A DNA stretch of 64,000 nucleotides, from positions 1,736,001-1,800,000 of the forward strand of contig CP046864.1 in the NCBI GenBank assembly GCA_039640495.1, in the 5' to 3' direction. Position 1 is the first letter of the stretch; every line of letters starts with the position of its first letter. The position numbers and the translations under genes are program-made. The stretch is from Rhodobacteraceae bacterium IMCC1335 (GTDB lineage Bacteria; Pseudomonadota; Alphaproteobacteria; Rhodobacterales; Rhodobacteraceae). This document shows, piece after piece, positions 1 to 9,046 of this stretch. The notes below the pieces were generated by a model that ran no database searches, had not been told where the DNA came from, and saw nothing but the letters and a program-made list of their open reading frames with translations.

Positions 1-782
1 TGCCGTTTCATATGTGGACACCTGACGTTTATGAAGGTGCTCCTACACCGGTGACGGCATTTTTTGCTACGGCGCCGAAAGTGGCCGCGATTGGTTTGTT
101 TGCGCGCGTGCTGCATGATGCCTTTGGAAATGTTGTCGGAGATTGGCAACAGATCATCGCTGTTTTATCGTTGCTTTCGATGTTTTTGGGTGCGTTTGCG
201 GCGATTGGGCAAACAAACATCAAGCGTTTGATGGCCTATTCCTCGATTGCTCATATGGGGTATGCGCTTATGGGGTTGGCTGCGGGCACGGCTTTTGGAT
301 TGCAAGCCTTGCTCATTTACATGGCCATTTACGTCACGATGAATATTGGAACTTTCGCGTTTATTCTTTCGATGCAAAAAGATGGAAAACCGGTCACGGA
401 TATTGCGTCTTTGAACATGTTATCGCGCAGCCAGCCTGGTAAAGCCTTGGCTATGCTGGTGCTGTTGTTTAGCTTGGCCGGCGTGCCTCCTATGGTCGGG
501 TTTTTTGGAAAATTATATGTGCTGCGCGCCGCTTTTGACGCGGGTTTGGCTTGGCTCGCGATCGCTGGCGTTATCGCGTCTGTGATCGGGGCCTTTTATT
601 ATTTGCGGATCGTGTTCTATATGTATTTTGGCGAGGAGCAGGAAATTGGTCTTGATGTTTCAAAATCTCCAGTCATGGCCTCGGTTTTAATGGCCTCTGC
701 AATCATTATGGTGGTTGGCGTTGCCAACCTGTTTGGTTTGGAAGGCCTGGCAGCTGCAGCGGCCCAGACCCTTGTGCAATAA
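1..782 (+). CDS. nuoN: NADH-quinone oxidoreductase subunit N, C-terminal part
   Basis: Antiporter-like, proton-pumping membrane subunit of respiratory complex I in the cytoplasmic membrane. The frame is already open at the window edge ([17 protein letters not shown], a conserved core stretch) and ends with TAA at 780-782, so about 260 C-terminal residues are present and the N-terminal half lies upstream. The visible part is a chain of hydrophobic helices containing the conserved segment [14 protein letters not shown] and a later PPMVGFFGK loop, both typical of NuoN/MrpD-like proteins. birA follows with overlap on the same strand, then coaX and rnj, as is usual at the end of the nuo cluster in Rhodobacterales. 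The identification is firm; only the start is missing. Confidence 0.95.
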   Translation, partial: PFHMWTPDVYEGAPTPVTAFFATAPKVAAIGLFARVLHDAFGNVVGDWQQIIAVLSLLSMFLGAFAAIGQTNIKRLMAYSSIAHMGYALMGLAAGTAFGLQALLIYMAIYVTMNIGTFAFILSMQKDGKPVTDIASLNMLSRSQPGKALAMLVLLFSLAGVPPMVGFFGKLYVLRAAFDAGLAWLAIAGVIASVIGAFYYLRIVFYMYFGEEQEIGLDVSKSPVMASVLMASAIIMVVGVANLFGLEGLAAAAAQTLVQ

Positions 783-1533
783 TCTGCCCGCAGGGTATGA
801 GATTCGGGAATATGAGGAAATCTCTAGCACCAATGCTGAGGCATTGCGCTGCGCTGGCCGGATAGAAAAACCCACTTGGTTTTTTGCCCATAAGCAAACC
901 GCAGGCCGCGGCCGGGGTGGAAAAGCCTGGGTAGATCCGGTTGGAAATTTTGCAGCGACAGTGCTGGTATTTCCTCAAGGAAAAATTCAAGACGTTGCCT
1001 TGCGCTCTTTCGTGGCGGGCTTGGCGGTGCATGATGCTTTGGTTGAGGTCAGTTTTGGTGCTGATGAATTTTCCTTAAAATGGCCAAATGATGTGTTGTT
1101 ACAGGGCAAAAAATTGGCGGGAATTTTGCTGGAAACCAGCATTGATGAAGGCGGTCGCCGCGCGCTTGCGATTGGGGTTGGGGTGAATTTAAACCAAGCG
1201 CCCGCGCAAACAGATTTGCAACTTGGCGCGCTGGATGCGGTCGGTTTATTCTCTGCGCTGAACCTGAAAATTACACCCCTTAGCTTTTTAAAGATATTGG
1301 CGCAGCGCTTTGATGATTGGGAAACCCGGTTTTTAAAACAAGGCTTTGAGCCGATACGCGTGGCGTGGCTTGCACGGGCGGCGCGCCTTGGCGAGGTTAT
1401 TACCGCGCGCGTGGGTGGCGAAGACATAACCGGACGATTTGACAGGATTGATGATTCAGGGCATTTGCAGTTGCAGACACCATCCGGCGCGCGTTCTATC
1501 GCCGCCGCTGAAATCTATTTTAGAGGAACGTAG
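772..1533 (+). CDS. birA: Biotin--[acetyl-CoA-carboxylase] ligase
   Basis: Activates biotin to biotinyl-AMP and attaches it to the carrier lysine of biotin carboxylases in the cytoplasm. Motifs seen: SSTNAEA near the N-terminus, the biotin/ATP loop [19 protein letters not shown] and KLAGILLE. It is a short, BirA-type ligase without an N-terminal repressor helix-turn-helix, so no transcriptional role is expected. The frame stays open upstream to an ATG at 715, but family proteins begin about 10 residues before the SSTN motif, so the TTG at 772, overlapping the nuoN stop by 11 bases, is preferred. This gives 253 residues. The start is uncertain, the product is not. Confidence 0.9.
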   Translation: MCNNLPAGYEIREYEEISSTNAEALRCAGRIEKPTWFFAHKQTAGRGRGGKAWVDPVGNFAATVLVFPQGKIQDVALRSFVAGLAVHDALVEVSFGADEFSLKWPNDVLLQGKKLAGILLETSIDEGGRRALAIGVGVNLNQAPAQTDLQLGALDAVGLFSALNLKITPLSFLKILAQRFDDWETRFLKQGFEPIRVAWLARAARLGEVITARVGGEDITGRFDRIDDSGHLQLQTPSGARSIAAAEIYFRGT

Positions 1534-1536
1534 CTG

Positions 1537-2307
1537 ATGTTACTTGCGGTGGATTGCGGCAATACCAATACGGTTTTTTCAATTTGGGATGGCGAAAGCT
1601 TTATCGCCACTTGGCGTGCTTCGACAGAAACGCAAAGAACCGCCGATCAATATTTTGTCTGGTTATCAACGCTGATGTCGTTGCAGAAAATCAAAGCGGA
1701 CATCACAGAGATGATTATTTCGTCAACGGTGCCGCGCGTGGTATTTAATTTGCGCGTCTTGGCAGATAGATATTTCAACACTCGGCCATATGTGGTGGGA
1801 AAGCCTGATTGCCTATTGCCCGTAAACATCCGCGTCGATCGTGGCACTGCGGTGGGTCCGGATCGGTTGGTCAATACTGTTGCGGGATTTGATTTATATG
1901 GCGGCGACCTGATCATTGTAGATTTTGGCACCGCCACCACATTTGATGTTGTGGATGGTGACGGGGCTTATATCGGTGGTGCAATTGCACCAGGGGTAAA
2001 CCTGTCACTCTCGGCGCTCCACCAAGAAGCTGCGGCGCTTCCGCATGTTGATATTGCCAAGCCGAAAGCGGTGATTGGTAAGAATACGGTCGCCTGTATG
2101 CAATCGGGAGTATTTTGGGGGTATATTGGTTTGGTGCGAGAAATCTGCAAACGGATCAAAGCTGAACATGCGCGCCCAATGCAGGTTATTTCCACCGGTG
2201 GTCTTGCGCCATTGTTTCAGACGGCAGATACGCTATTTGACCATTACGAAGATGATTTAACAATGCATGGCTTACAGGTTATCCATGCCCATAATAAAAA
2301 CGGATAG
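1537..2307 (+). CDS. coaX: Type III pantothenate kinase
   Basis: Phosphorylates pantothenate in the first committed step of coenzyme A synthesis. The 256-residue protein has the ASKHA-fold signatures of CoaX: the N-terminal phosphate loop AVDCGNTNT, the substrate motif GTAVGPDRLVNTVAGF and DFGTATTFDVVD followed by GGAIAPGVNLS. It lies three bases after birA and five before rnj, clearly in one transcription unit. Length and start (ATG with GAGGA upstream) match the family. Confidence 0.95.
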   Translation: MLLAVDCGNTNTVFSIWDGESFIATWRASTETQRTADQYFVWLSTLMSLQKIKADITEMIISSTVPRVVFNLRVLADRYFNTRPYVVGKPDCLLPVNIRVDRGTAVGPDRLVNTVAGFDLYGGDLIIVDFGTATTFDVVDGDGAYIGGAIAPGVNLSLSALHQEAAALPHVDIAKPKAVIGKNTVACMQSGVFWGYIGLVREICKRIKAEHARPMQVISTGGLAPLFQTADTLFDHYEDDLTMHGLQVIHAHNKNG

Positions 2308-2312
2308 GGCTC

Positions 2313-3980
2313 ATGAGCAGTGAGAGATTGATTTACCTTCCCCTTGGGGGAGCGGGTGAAATTGGCATGAATGCCTATGTCTATGGCTATGGGCGAGAAG
2401 GGGCTGAACGGTTGATCGTGGTGGATCTTGGTGTCAGCTTTCCCGATATGGATGGCACCCCGGGGGTGGATTTGATTTTGCCCGATATCACTTGGCTTAT
2501 CGCGCAGAAACACCGAATTGAAGCAATTTTCATTACGCATGCGCATGAAGACCATGTTGGTGCTTTGGGCCATTTATGGGGGGATATTGGTGCTCCGGTC
2601 TACGCCCGGCGCTTCACGGCCAATATCGCGCGGCGTAAAATGGTAGAACGAGGTCATCCTGACCGCGTTGTCTCGACCATTGAGGCCTGGCCTGAAACTG
2701 TTGAAAAGGGCCCCTTTAAGGTCGGTTTTTTGCCGATTTCACATTCCATTCCTGAAAGCAGTGGCTTGGTTATTGATACGCCGCAGGGGCGGCTTCTTCA
2801 TACGGGCGATTTCAAGCTGGACGAAACGCCGCTGGTGGGAGAAGCGTTTGATCCGCAACTTTGGGCAGATGTCGCACGCCCGGGGGTGAAAGCGTTGATT
2901 TGTGACAGTACAAATGTGTTTTCCGGGCATGAAGGTCGGTCTGAAGCGAGCCTGGGTGCAAATATCGACGCTTTGGTGGAAAGCGCCGAGCGGATGGTGG
3001 TGGCCACCACATTTGCAAGCAATATCGCGCGGGTTAAAACACTTGCGCAGGCCGGTATGCGGGCAGAGCGCTCGATTTGTTTGATGGGCCGCGCGATGCG
3101 CCGCATGGTGGAAACTGCGCTTGAAACGGGTGTTTTAAATGACTTTCCGACGGTGGTGAGCCCCGAGGATGCACAAAATATTCCTCGCGAAAATCTTATG
3201 CTTTTAGTGACTGGGAGCCAAGGCGAGCGCCGCGCCGCCAGCGCGCAGCTTGCGCAGGGTAAATTTCAAGGCATCAGTTTGAAGGAGGGCGATATGTTCT
3301 TGTTTTCCTCCAAAACCATTCCTGGAAATGAGCGCGGCGTTATTCGTATCATCAACCAGCTCTCTGAAAAAGGCGTAGATGTTGTGGATGATAGCGATGG
3401 CCTCTACCATGTGTCCGGCCATGCAAACCGCCCCGATTTACAGCGCATGCATCAGATCACGCAGCCTCAAATGGTCATTCCAATGCATGGAGAGCATCGC
3501 CATTTGCGCGCGCATAGCAAACTGGCGCAAGATAGCGGTTTGCCTGCTTTGATCTGCGTCAATGGTATGATGCTGGATTTGTCTGGGAATGCCCCAAAAT
3601 TGGCCGAGTATATTGAAACGGGTCGTCGGTATTTGGATGGGTCTATTCAAGTGGGGGCGCTGGATGGTGTGGTGCGGGATCGTATTCGCTTGGCGCTGAA
3701 TGGCCATGTGATTGTGAATGTTATTTTGGACGATGAGAATGATATGTTGGGGGAACCTTGGGTGGAAACCCGAGGTCTCAGTGAAATGGGACACGCAGGG
3801 GCGCCTTTGGTTGATCTGCTTGAAGAAGATCTTAGTCAGTTCATCGGTAGAGCTGGCGAAAAAACACGCGGCGATGATGATAAGATGGAACAAGGCTTCA
3901 AGCGCGTGGTGCGCCAAACATGTCAGGCCGAGATCGGAAAATCACCAGAAGTGACCGTGATCGTGAGCCGTTTGATGTAG
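2313..3980 (+). CDS. rnj: Ribonuclease J
   Basis: Metallo-beta-lactamase/beta-CASP nuclease with 5'-3' exo- and endonuclease activity in RNA processing and decay. Residues about 74-79 carry the zinc motif HAHEDH, followed by the further metal ligands HSIPES and HTGDFK, and by the beta-CASP region with the HVSGHA and PMHGEHRHL motifs. At 555 residues it is full length. It is the last gene of the nuoN-birA-coaX-rnj run, and the next gene is convergent. Alphaproteobacteria often carry RNase J beside RNase E; the DEAD-box helicase facing it could act in the same process, but that is inference. Confidence 0.95.
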   Translation: MSSERLIYLPLGGAGEIGMNAYVYGYGREGAERLIVVDLGVSFPDMDGTPGVDLILPDITWLIAQKHRIEAIFITHAHEDHVGALGHLWGDIGAPVYARRFTANIARRKMVERGHPDRVVSTIEAWPETVEKGPFKVGFLPISHSIPESSGLVIDTPQGRLLHTGDFKLDETPLVGEAFDPQLWADVARPGVKALICDSTNVFSGHEGRSEASLGANIDALVESAERMVVATTFASNIARVKTLAQAGMRAERSICLMGRAMRRMVETALETGVLNDFPTVVSPEDAQNIPRENLMLLVTGSQGERRAASAQLAQGKFQGISLKEGDMFLFSSKTIPGNERGVIRIINQLSEKGVDVVDDSDGLYHVSGHANRPDLQRMHQITQPQMVIPMHGEHRHLRAHSKLAQDSGLPALICVNGMMLDLSGNAPKLAEYIETGRRYLDGSIQVGALDGVVRDRIRLALNGHVIVNVILDDENDMLGEPWVETRGLSEMGHAGAPLVDLLEEDLSQFIGRAGEKTRGDDDKMEQGFKRVVRQTCQAEIGKSPEVTVIVSRLM

Positions 3981-4013
3981 CCTTGAGTAATCTGGCAACG
4001 AGGCGGAGGTTTT

Positions 4014-5444
4014 CTACCTTAAGCTGCCGGATTGCTGGCTGCGCCGATCCTCAAAGCTAAGAGCAATAAAGCTTGGCATGTGATCTCCCAAGCCGATGAT
4101 TGGCTGGCTTTCATGCTCAGAGTCATTTTTGTGCCGTCTGCGCGGAGCAGTGCTGCGTTCCGTACGAGTTTTGGGTGGGTGCGAGGCGCGTGCGGTATCT
4201 GTACCAGAGCTGCGTTCTGCTATATTTTTGTCACCTATGTCATCGCGAGATCGAGCTATTGAGGCCGCTTCAATAGCGGGCGCGGGTTCTGAGGATTTGA
4301 GTGGGTTTTCCTGGCGCGGTATTTCTTTCTTTATCAACGCCTCGATGGCATCAAAATTCTTTTGGTCTCGCGGGCTACAAAGCATCATTGCTTTACCATC
4401 GCGTCCTGCCCGCCCGGTGCGGCCAATGCGATGCACATAATCTTCAGGATGCGACGGCACATCAAAATTAAAAACATGGCTCACAGAGGGCACGTCAAGC
4501 CCGCGCGCAGCCACGTCTGAGGCGACGAGAAACCGCAATTTGCCTTCTCTGAAAGCCTCGAGCGTTCTTGTGCGTTGGGATTGATCAAGATCTCCGTGAA
4601 TTGGAGCTGCGTCATAGCCATATTTTAAAAGCGATTTTGCGCAAATATCCACATCAGTTTTACGATTGCAGAAAATAATACCATTCTTACAAGCGGCGCC
4701 TTCGGCATCGATAAGACCGCGCAAGACCGCGCGCTTTTCACTGGCTTCGTGATCTCTGCGCGAGCCTTTGAACATCACCACGCTTTGCTCAATGGTTTCT
4801 GAAGCCGTGGCTTGCCGAGCCACTTCTATCCGCGTGGGCGCCGAAAGAAATGTATTGGTTATACGCTCGATTTCTGACGCCATTGTGGCGCTGAAGAAAA
4901 GCGTTTGCCGGGTGAACGGGGTTAGGCCAAAAATACGCTCAATATCGGGAATAAACCCCATATCAAGCATGCGGTCAGCCTCATCAACCACCATAACCTG
5001 AACGCCTGTAAGCAACAGTTTCCCTCTTTCAAAATGGTCTAAAAGTCGCCCTGGCGTTGCGATCAACACATCCACGCCCTTATCGATCAAAAGATCTTGT
5101 TCTTTAAAGCTGACGCCGCCAATTAAAAGCGCCTTTGTCAGTTTCAAGTGTTTAGTATAGGTGTCAAAATTCTCAGCAACTTGGGCTGCCAATTCGCGCG
5201 TAGGGCAGAGCACGAGAGAGCGCGGCATCCGCGCGCGGGCGCGACCCCGAGCCAAAAGATGAATCATTGGCAAGGTGAAGCTGGCTGTTTTGCCTGTTCC
5301 GGTTTGTGCAATGCCCAAAACATCTTTTCCAGCCAAAGCTGCGGGGATTGCTTGGGCTTGGATGGGCGTGGGCGTTTCGTAACCGGCCTCATCGATTGCT
5401 TTTAAAATTTTTGGGTTTAAGCTCAGGTCAGAGAATTTTGTCAT
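4014..5444 (-). CDS. DEAD-box ATP-dependent RNA helicase (RhlE-like)
   Basis: Cytoplasmic RNA helicase, probably in ribosome assembly or RNA turnover. All core motifs are visible in order: Q motif TPTPIQAQAIP, motif I AQTGTGKT, PTRELA, motif II VDEADRMLDMGF, motif III SAT, the ARGLD region, and motif VI HRIGRTGRAGR. The last 100 or so of 476 residues are a basic, low-complexity tail (RTERSTAPRRRHK), typical of RhlE-type proteins. The gene is convergent with rnj, with only about 30 bases between stops and no clear terminator. A second helicase of the same class lies at 55809-57110. RhlE is the closest guess; assignment to a single subfamily is not secure. Confidence 0.9.
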   Translation of the reverse strand: MTKFSDLSLNPKILKAIDEAGYETPTPIQAQAIPAALAGKDVLGIAQTGTGKTASFTLPMIHLLARGRARARMPRSLVLCPTRELAAQVAENFDTYTKHLKLTKALLIGGVSFKEQDLLIDKGVDVLIATPGRLLDHFERGKLLLTGVQVMVVDEADRMLDMGFIPDIERIFGLTPFTRQTLFFSATMASEIERITNTFLSAPTRIEVARQATASETIEQSVVMFKGSRRDHEASEKRAVLRGLIDAEGAACKNGIIFCNRKTDVDICAKSLLKYGYDAAPIHGDLDQSQRTRTLEAFREGKLRFLVASDVAARGLDVPSVSHVFNFDVPSHPEDYVHRIGRTGRAGRDGKAMMLCSPRDQKNFDAIEALIKKEIPRQENPLKSSEPAPAIEAASIARSRDDIGDKNIAERSSGTDTARASHPPKTRTERSTAPRRRHKNDSEHESQPIIGLGDHMPSFIALSFEDRRSQQSGSLR

Positions 5445-5785
5445 CTAAATCCGCGTTTGGAGAGCCCTTAGCGTTATCGCATTTTGGCCAGCTTCGATCG
5501 AGTTAACGAAGCCGAAAAGGGCATAATTTAGGTGCGGTGTACTCTTATTATCTTGAATGGTCAATGGTTTCACTGGTTTGGGCCGTTTGGTCTTTAAATT
5601 AGTAAACTGTTCTGCCATTGCAGGCACAGTTCTGAACGATTTTTGAGCTTTAGGTAGGAGCGCTGAAATCACGCCTTTGAGTTATCCGAAAACTAGGTGT
5701 AGATGCCTAAGCGCTGCTCTTAATGGACATGCTAAATCTGTTTCAAAACACCCCCTAGGTTAAAACAGTTTGTGGCACCGCGGTG

Positions 5786-5995
5786 TCATTGCGCGACGCG
5801 CAGGGCCAAACCGCTGCCCACGACTGTAACAATGCCTAAACCACTAATTTCATTGATGCTTGCGGATCTATCGCGTTTAACAAGATAATTATCCAAACAA
5901 ATAAACGCATAAGATTTGCCCTTCAGCGTTTTTATCACTCTTAGATATGCTTGCCCGCTTGGTAGGCTTTCAAAACTTTCAACATTTACCTGCAA
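5786..5995 (-). CDS. Possible small protein of unknown function
   Basis: A 69-residue frame starting with TTG at 5995; an AGAGG sequence lies about nine bases upstream, which is an acceptable ribosome binding site. The product has a mixed composition (for example KSYAFICLDNYLVKRD and a hydrophobic SGLGIVTVVGSGLALRV end) that looks more protein-like than most shadow frames, but I recognise no family and it has no operon partner. It could be the remnant of a longer gene or simply noncoding. Confidence 0.25.
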   Translation of the reverse strand: MQVNVESFESLPSGQAYLRVIKTLKGKSYAFICLDNYLVKRDRSASINEISGLGIVTVVGSGLALRVAQ

Positions 5996-6104
5996 GCCCT
6001 TTTACCTCTGATCGGTTCAACAGGTCTGAGGCGCCACGCCTGTTTGAATTTTTTGCCTTTAACGGGCGCTGTGCCACTCTTGATACAGAGGAAGGCTTGC
6101 GCCG

Positions 6105-6305
6105 ATGGCCCTCGAAAAGGAAACTGCAGTCTCTAAGCCTTTGGGTGTTTTGGATCTTTTTTTCAAAAGCGCAACGTTTACTGAGTCTGAGATAAACCTA
6201 TATTCCAACCACAGCTATCGGTTCTCAGAAGCGGCGCTGTTGCGGCAAGATTTTGTTTCGCTCAATATGATGCGGCACTACCACCATGGGGCAAACTATT
6301 TTTGA
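6105..6305 (+). CDS. Possible small protein of unknown function
   Basis: A 66-residue frame beginning MALEKETAVSKPLGVLDLFF, with AGGAAGG about ten bases before the ATG. No family is recognised. It ends about 100 bases before the stop of prfC, which is convergent to it. Its reality is doubtful; it is listed because the interval has no other candidate. Confidence 0.18.
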   Translation: MALEKETAVSKPLGVLDLFFKSATFTESEINLYSNHSYRFSEAALLRQDFVSLNMMRHYHHGANYF

Positions 6306-6404
6306 ACCGAACGAAAACCAAGCCCGGAAGCGGTGACGTTGATTTGATTTCAAAAAAGACGCGCTTAAAAAAAATGAGGTTGGGGGGCTAATGCTGGATC
6401 GGGA

Positions 6405-8012
6405 TTAGACCATCATTTCTTTTGTCGATGTCAGCGTGACATCGGGATAATCACGTTGGACACGATCGATATCCCATTGCAAGCGCGTCAGGTAGACATG
6501 ATCGCCATCGTGGTCAAAGGCCATATGCTGGCGGTTGGCGTTTGAAAAGGTATCGACGGCTTCTTTTGTGCCGCTGACCCAGCGTGCTGATGTGAACTGG
6601 CTGGTTTCAAACCGCACGGGCAATCCATATTCCAATTCAATTCGACTGGCCAAAACCTCAAATTGAAGCGCCCCGACTACACCCACAATAAAGCCAGAAC
6701 CAAGGCTGGGTTTAAACACTTTTGCCGCGCCTTCTTCGGCAAATTGCATCAAGGCTTTTTCCAAATGCTTGGCTTTCATGGGGTCGCCCGCGCGGCAAGC
6801 CTGCAGCAATTCGGGGGCAAAAGAGGGGATGCCTGAAACTCGCAAGGCCTCGCCTTCGGTGAGCGTATCGCCAATGCGCAATTGCCCGTGATTTGGAATG
6901 CCAATGATATCCCCGGCCCAAGCTTCTTCTGCCAATTCACGATCCGAAGCCAGAAATAAAACAGGGTTCGAGATCGCCATGGTTTTTTTGCTGCGTACAT
7001 GGGTCAGTTTCATCCCACGCCGAAAATGCCCAGAAGCCAGCCTAACAAACGCCACGCGATCGCGATGCTTGGGGTCCATATTGGCTTGAACCTTAAACAC
7101 AAACCCAGCCACTTTGGTTTCTTCGGGAAGTATTTCGCGGGGCTGTGCGGTTTGTATCTGAGGCTCTGGACCATAGGCTTTGATACCTTCCATCAATTCT
7201 TTCACGCCGAAGGAATTGATCGCAGAGCCAAACCAAATCGGCGTCATACTGCCTTGCAAAACAGCCTGTGGATCCAATGCAGGAAGCAGACCGCGGGCCA
7301 TTTCAACATCTTCTCGCAATTTATCTAAAAGGTGCTCTGGCACATGCTTGGCAAGTTTTGGATCCTCTAAGCCGTTAATTTCGATACTTTCGGCGATATG
7401 GTTGCGATCCGCGCGGTCCATCAGCTCCAATCGATCATTTAGCATGTCATAGCAGCCTAAGAAATCGCCGCCAGTTCCGATTGGCCAGCTGGCGGGCGTG
7501 ACATCAATCGCCAGATTTTCCTGTATTTCGTCGATAATATCGAAAATTTCTCGGCTTTCGCGATCCATCTTATTACAGAATGTCAAAATTGGCAGATCGC
7601 GCAACCGACACACTTCGAATAATTTCCTAGTTTGGCTTTCAACTCCCTTGGCGCCATCAATTACCATAATCGCCGCATCTACGGCGGTTAAAGTGCGATA
7701 TGTGTCTTCAGAAAAATCGCTGTGACCAGGGGTGTCTACAAGATTATATCGGCACTCTTTATAATCAAAAGACATTGCAGAGGCAGATACTGAAATTCCG
7801 CGATCTTTTTCCATCTGCATGTAATCTGAGCGGGTGCGGCGGGATTCGCCTTTGGCGCGCACTTGCCCAGCCATTTGAATGGCGCCCCCGAATAAAAGGA
7901 ATTTCTCGGTTAGAGTGGTTTTGCCAGCATCGGGATGCGAGATAATCGCAAAGGTGCGACGGCGCGCAATTTCAGAGGGCAAATCGGGGCGGTTTGAGAA
8001 TTTATCTAGCAT
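6405..8012 (-). CDS. prfC: Peptide chain release factor 3
   Basis: Class II release factor, a translational GTPase that recycles RF1/RF2 from the ribosome after peptide release. Motifs: G1 SHPDAGKTT, the RF3-type G2 region around MEKDRGISV, G3 DTPGHSDF and G4 NKMD. The ATG at 8012 gives MLDKFSNRPDLP and 535 residues, matching the usual length; the frame is also open to an in-frame ATG at 8066 but the extra 18 residues look untranslated. No strong Shine-Dalgarno sequence is seen. The gene stands alone, divergent from the SDR gene at 8131. Confidence 0.95.
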   Translation of the reverse strand: MLDKFSNRPDLPSEIARRRTFAIISHPDAGKTTLTEKFLLFGGAIQMAGQVRAKGESRRTRSDYMQMEKDRGISVSASAMSFDYKECRYNLVDTPGHSDFSEDTYRTLTAVDAAIMVIDGAKGVESQTRKLFEVCRLRDLPILTFCNKMDRESREIFDIIDEIQENLAIDVTPASWPIGTGGDFLGCYDMLNDRLELMDRADRNHIAESIEINGLEDPKLAKHVPEHLLDKLREDVEMARGLLPALDPQAVLQGSMTPIWFGSAINSFGVKELMEGIKAYGPEPQIQTAQPREILPEETKVAGFVFKVQANMDPKHRDRVAFVRLASGHFRRGMKLTHVRSKKTMAISNPVLFLASDRELAEEAWAGDIIGIPNHGQLRIGDTLTEGEALRVSGIPSFAPELLQACRAGDPMKAKHLEKALMQFAEEGAAKVFKPSLGSGFIVGVVGALQFEVLASRIELEYGLPVRFETSQFTSARWVSGTKEAVDTFSNANRQHMAFDHDGDHVYLTRLQWDIDRVQRDYPDVTLTSTKEMMV

Positions 8013-8130
8013 AGGCGCCGTATAGTTTGGGCCAGAATGCTTGGCAAGTATTGGATTGTTTCGCATGTTTTGTCGGTTGCAATTCAGCCTGGTTCAACGA
8101 TAGTCAAGGGTAATCATATAGGAGGCAGCA

Positions 8131-8910
8131 ATGGATTTAGGAATTGCGGGAAAATCGGCTTTGGTCTGCGCGTCGAGCAAGGGATTGGGCTTTGGATGTG
8201 CACAGGCTTTGGCCGAGGCGGGGGTTGATTTGGTCATGAATGCGCGCGGCGCAGAGGCGTTGGAAAATGCCGCTGACGCTATTCGCGCGCGCTATAATGT
8301 AAAGGTGCAAACTGTCGCGGCTGATATTACCAGCTTGGCCGGCCGCGATGCGGTGCTGGCTGTCGCTCAACAACCTGATATTTTGATCACAAACGCTGGT
8401 GGTCCGCCCCCTGGCGCTTGGAGCGATTGGGACCGTGATGATTTCCTGGCCGCGCTTGAAGCCAATATGCTCACCCCGATTGATTTGATGAAACGGCTTT
8501 TGCCCTCGATGATGTCGCGTGGCTGGGGCCGGGTTGTCAATATCACATCGCAATCGGTAAAAGCGCCGATTGCGGTTTTGGGTTTGTCAAATTCCGCGCG
8601 CGCAGGACTGACCGGCTACGTGGCAGGAACGGCCCGACAGGTTGCGCCGCACGGGGTAACAATTAACAATTTGCTGCCCGGCGTGCATGATACGGACCGT
8701 ATCAGCGCATTGGATCAAGCCGCCTCTCAGGCCCAAAATACGAGTTTGGATCAGGTCAAGAAAGAGCGCGCCAAGTCCATTCCTGTTGGGCGATATGGCC
8801 TTGCCCAAGAATTTGGAAAAACCTGCGCGTTTATGTGCTCGCAACATGCGGCGTTCATGGTTGGTCAAAACGTCTTGTTGGATGGCGGTGCCGTAAACGC
8901 AACCTTATAG
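8131..8910 (+). CDS. SDR family oxidoreductase, FabG-like with atypical active site
   Basis: NAD(P)-binding Rossmann enzyme of 259 residues; the substrate is unknown. The cofactor loop ASSKGLGFG and the NAG motif (ITNAGGPPPG) are present, as is the serine in NITSQS. The usual catalytic YxxxK is replaced: the segment reads GLSNSARAGL, with SN in place of the tyrosine region and arginine where lysine is expected. This pattern is shared by a known side branch of FabG-like proteins, so it is probably a subfamily trait rather than damage. A strong AGGAGG site precedes the ATG. It may be transcribed with the ABC ATPase at 9047, about 136 bases downstream. Confidence 0.85.
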   Translation: MDLGIAGKSALVCASSKGLGFGCAQALAEAGVDLVMNARGAEALENAADAIRARYNVKVQTVAADITSLAGRDAVLAVAQQPDILITNAGGPPPGAWSDWDRDDFLAALEANMLTPIDLMKRLLPSMMSRGWGRVVNITSQSVKAPIAVLGLSNSARAGLTGYVAGTARQVAPHGVTINNLLPGVHDTDRISALDQAASQAQNTSLDQVKKERAKSIPVGRYGLAQEFGKTCAFMCSQHAAFMVGQNVLLDGGAVNATL

Positions 8911-9046
8911 CGAAGCTGTCCGGCAAAAGGCATTTGGTTTAGCGCGCCAAGAGCAGAGGTAAATCGGGAGCGTTTGGGGCTGCTTGAATTTCGCTGCGTT
9001 TCCTGACAAATCACATAGAAGATCGGTTAAACGAGGATGGATTGCG

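Larger units (their letters stand above)
5445..6404. other. Gene-poor interval between helicase and prfC
   Basis: A 960-base stretch, very long for this densely packed region. It holds no recognisable gene, RNA or mobile element. Two short frames have plausible ribosome binding sites (5786-5995 on minus, 6105-6305 on plus) but neither resembles a known family. Two small perfect palindromes lie at 5776-5785 (CACCGCGGTG) and 5790-5802 (TGCGC, three-base loop, GCGCA). The part next to 5444 would be the 5' leader of the helicase mRNA; long leaders are known for cold-regulated DEAD-box genes. Alternatively the interval is a decayed gene. Confidence 0.4.

Noticed and set aside
5445..5672. 75-codon minus-strand frame just upstream of the helicase
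   Set aside because: No ribosome binding site or family resemblance; more likely the leader of the helicase mRNA.
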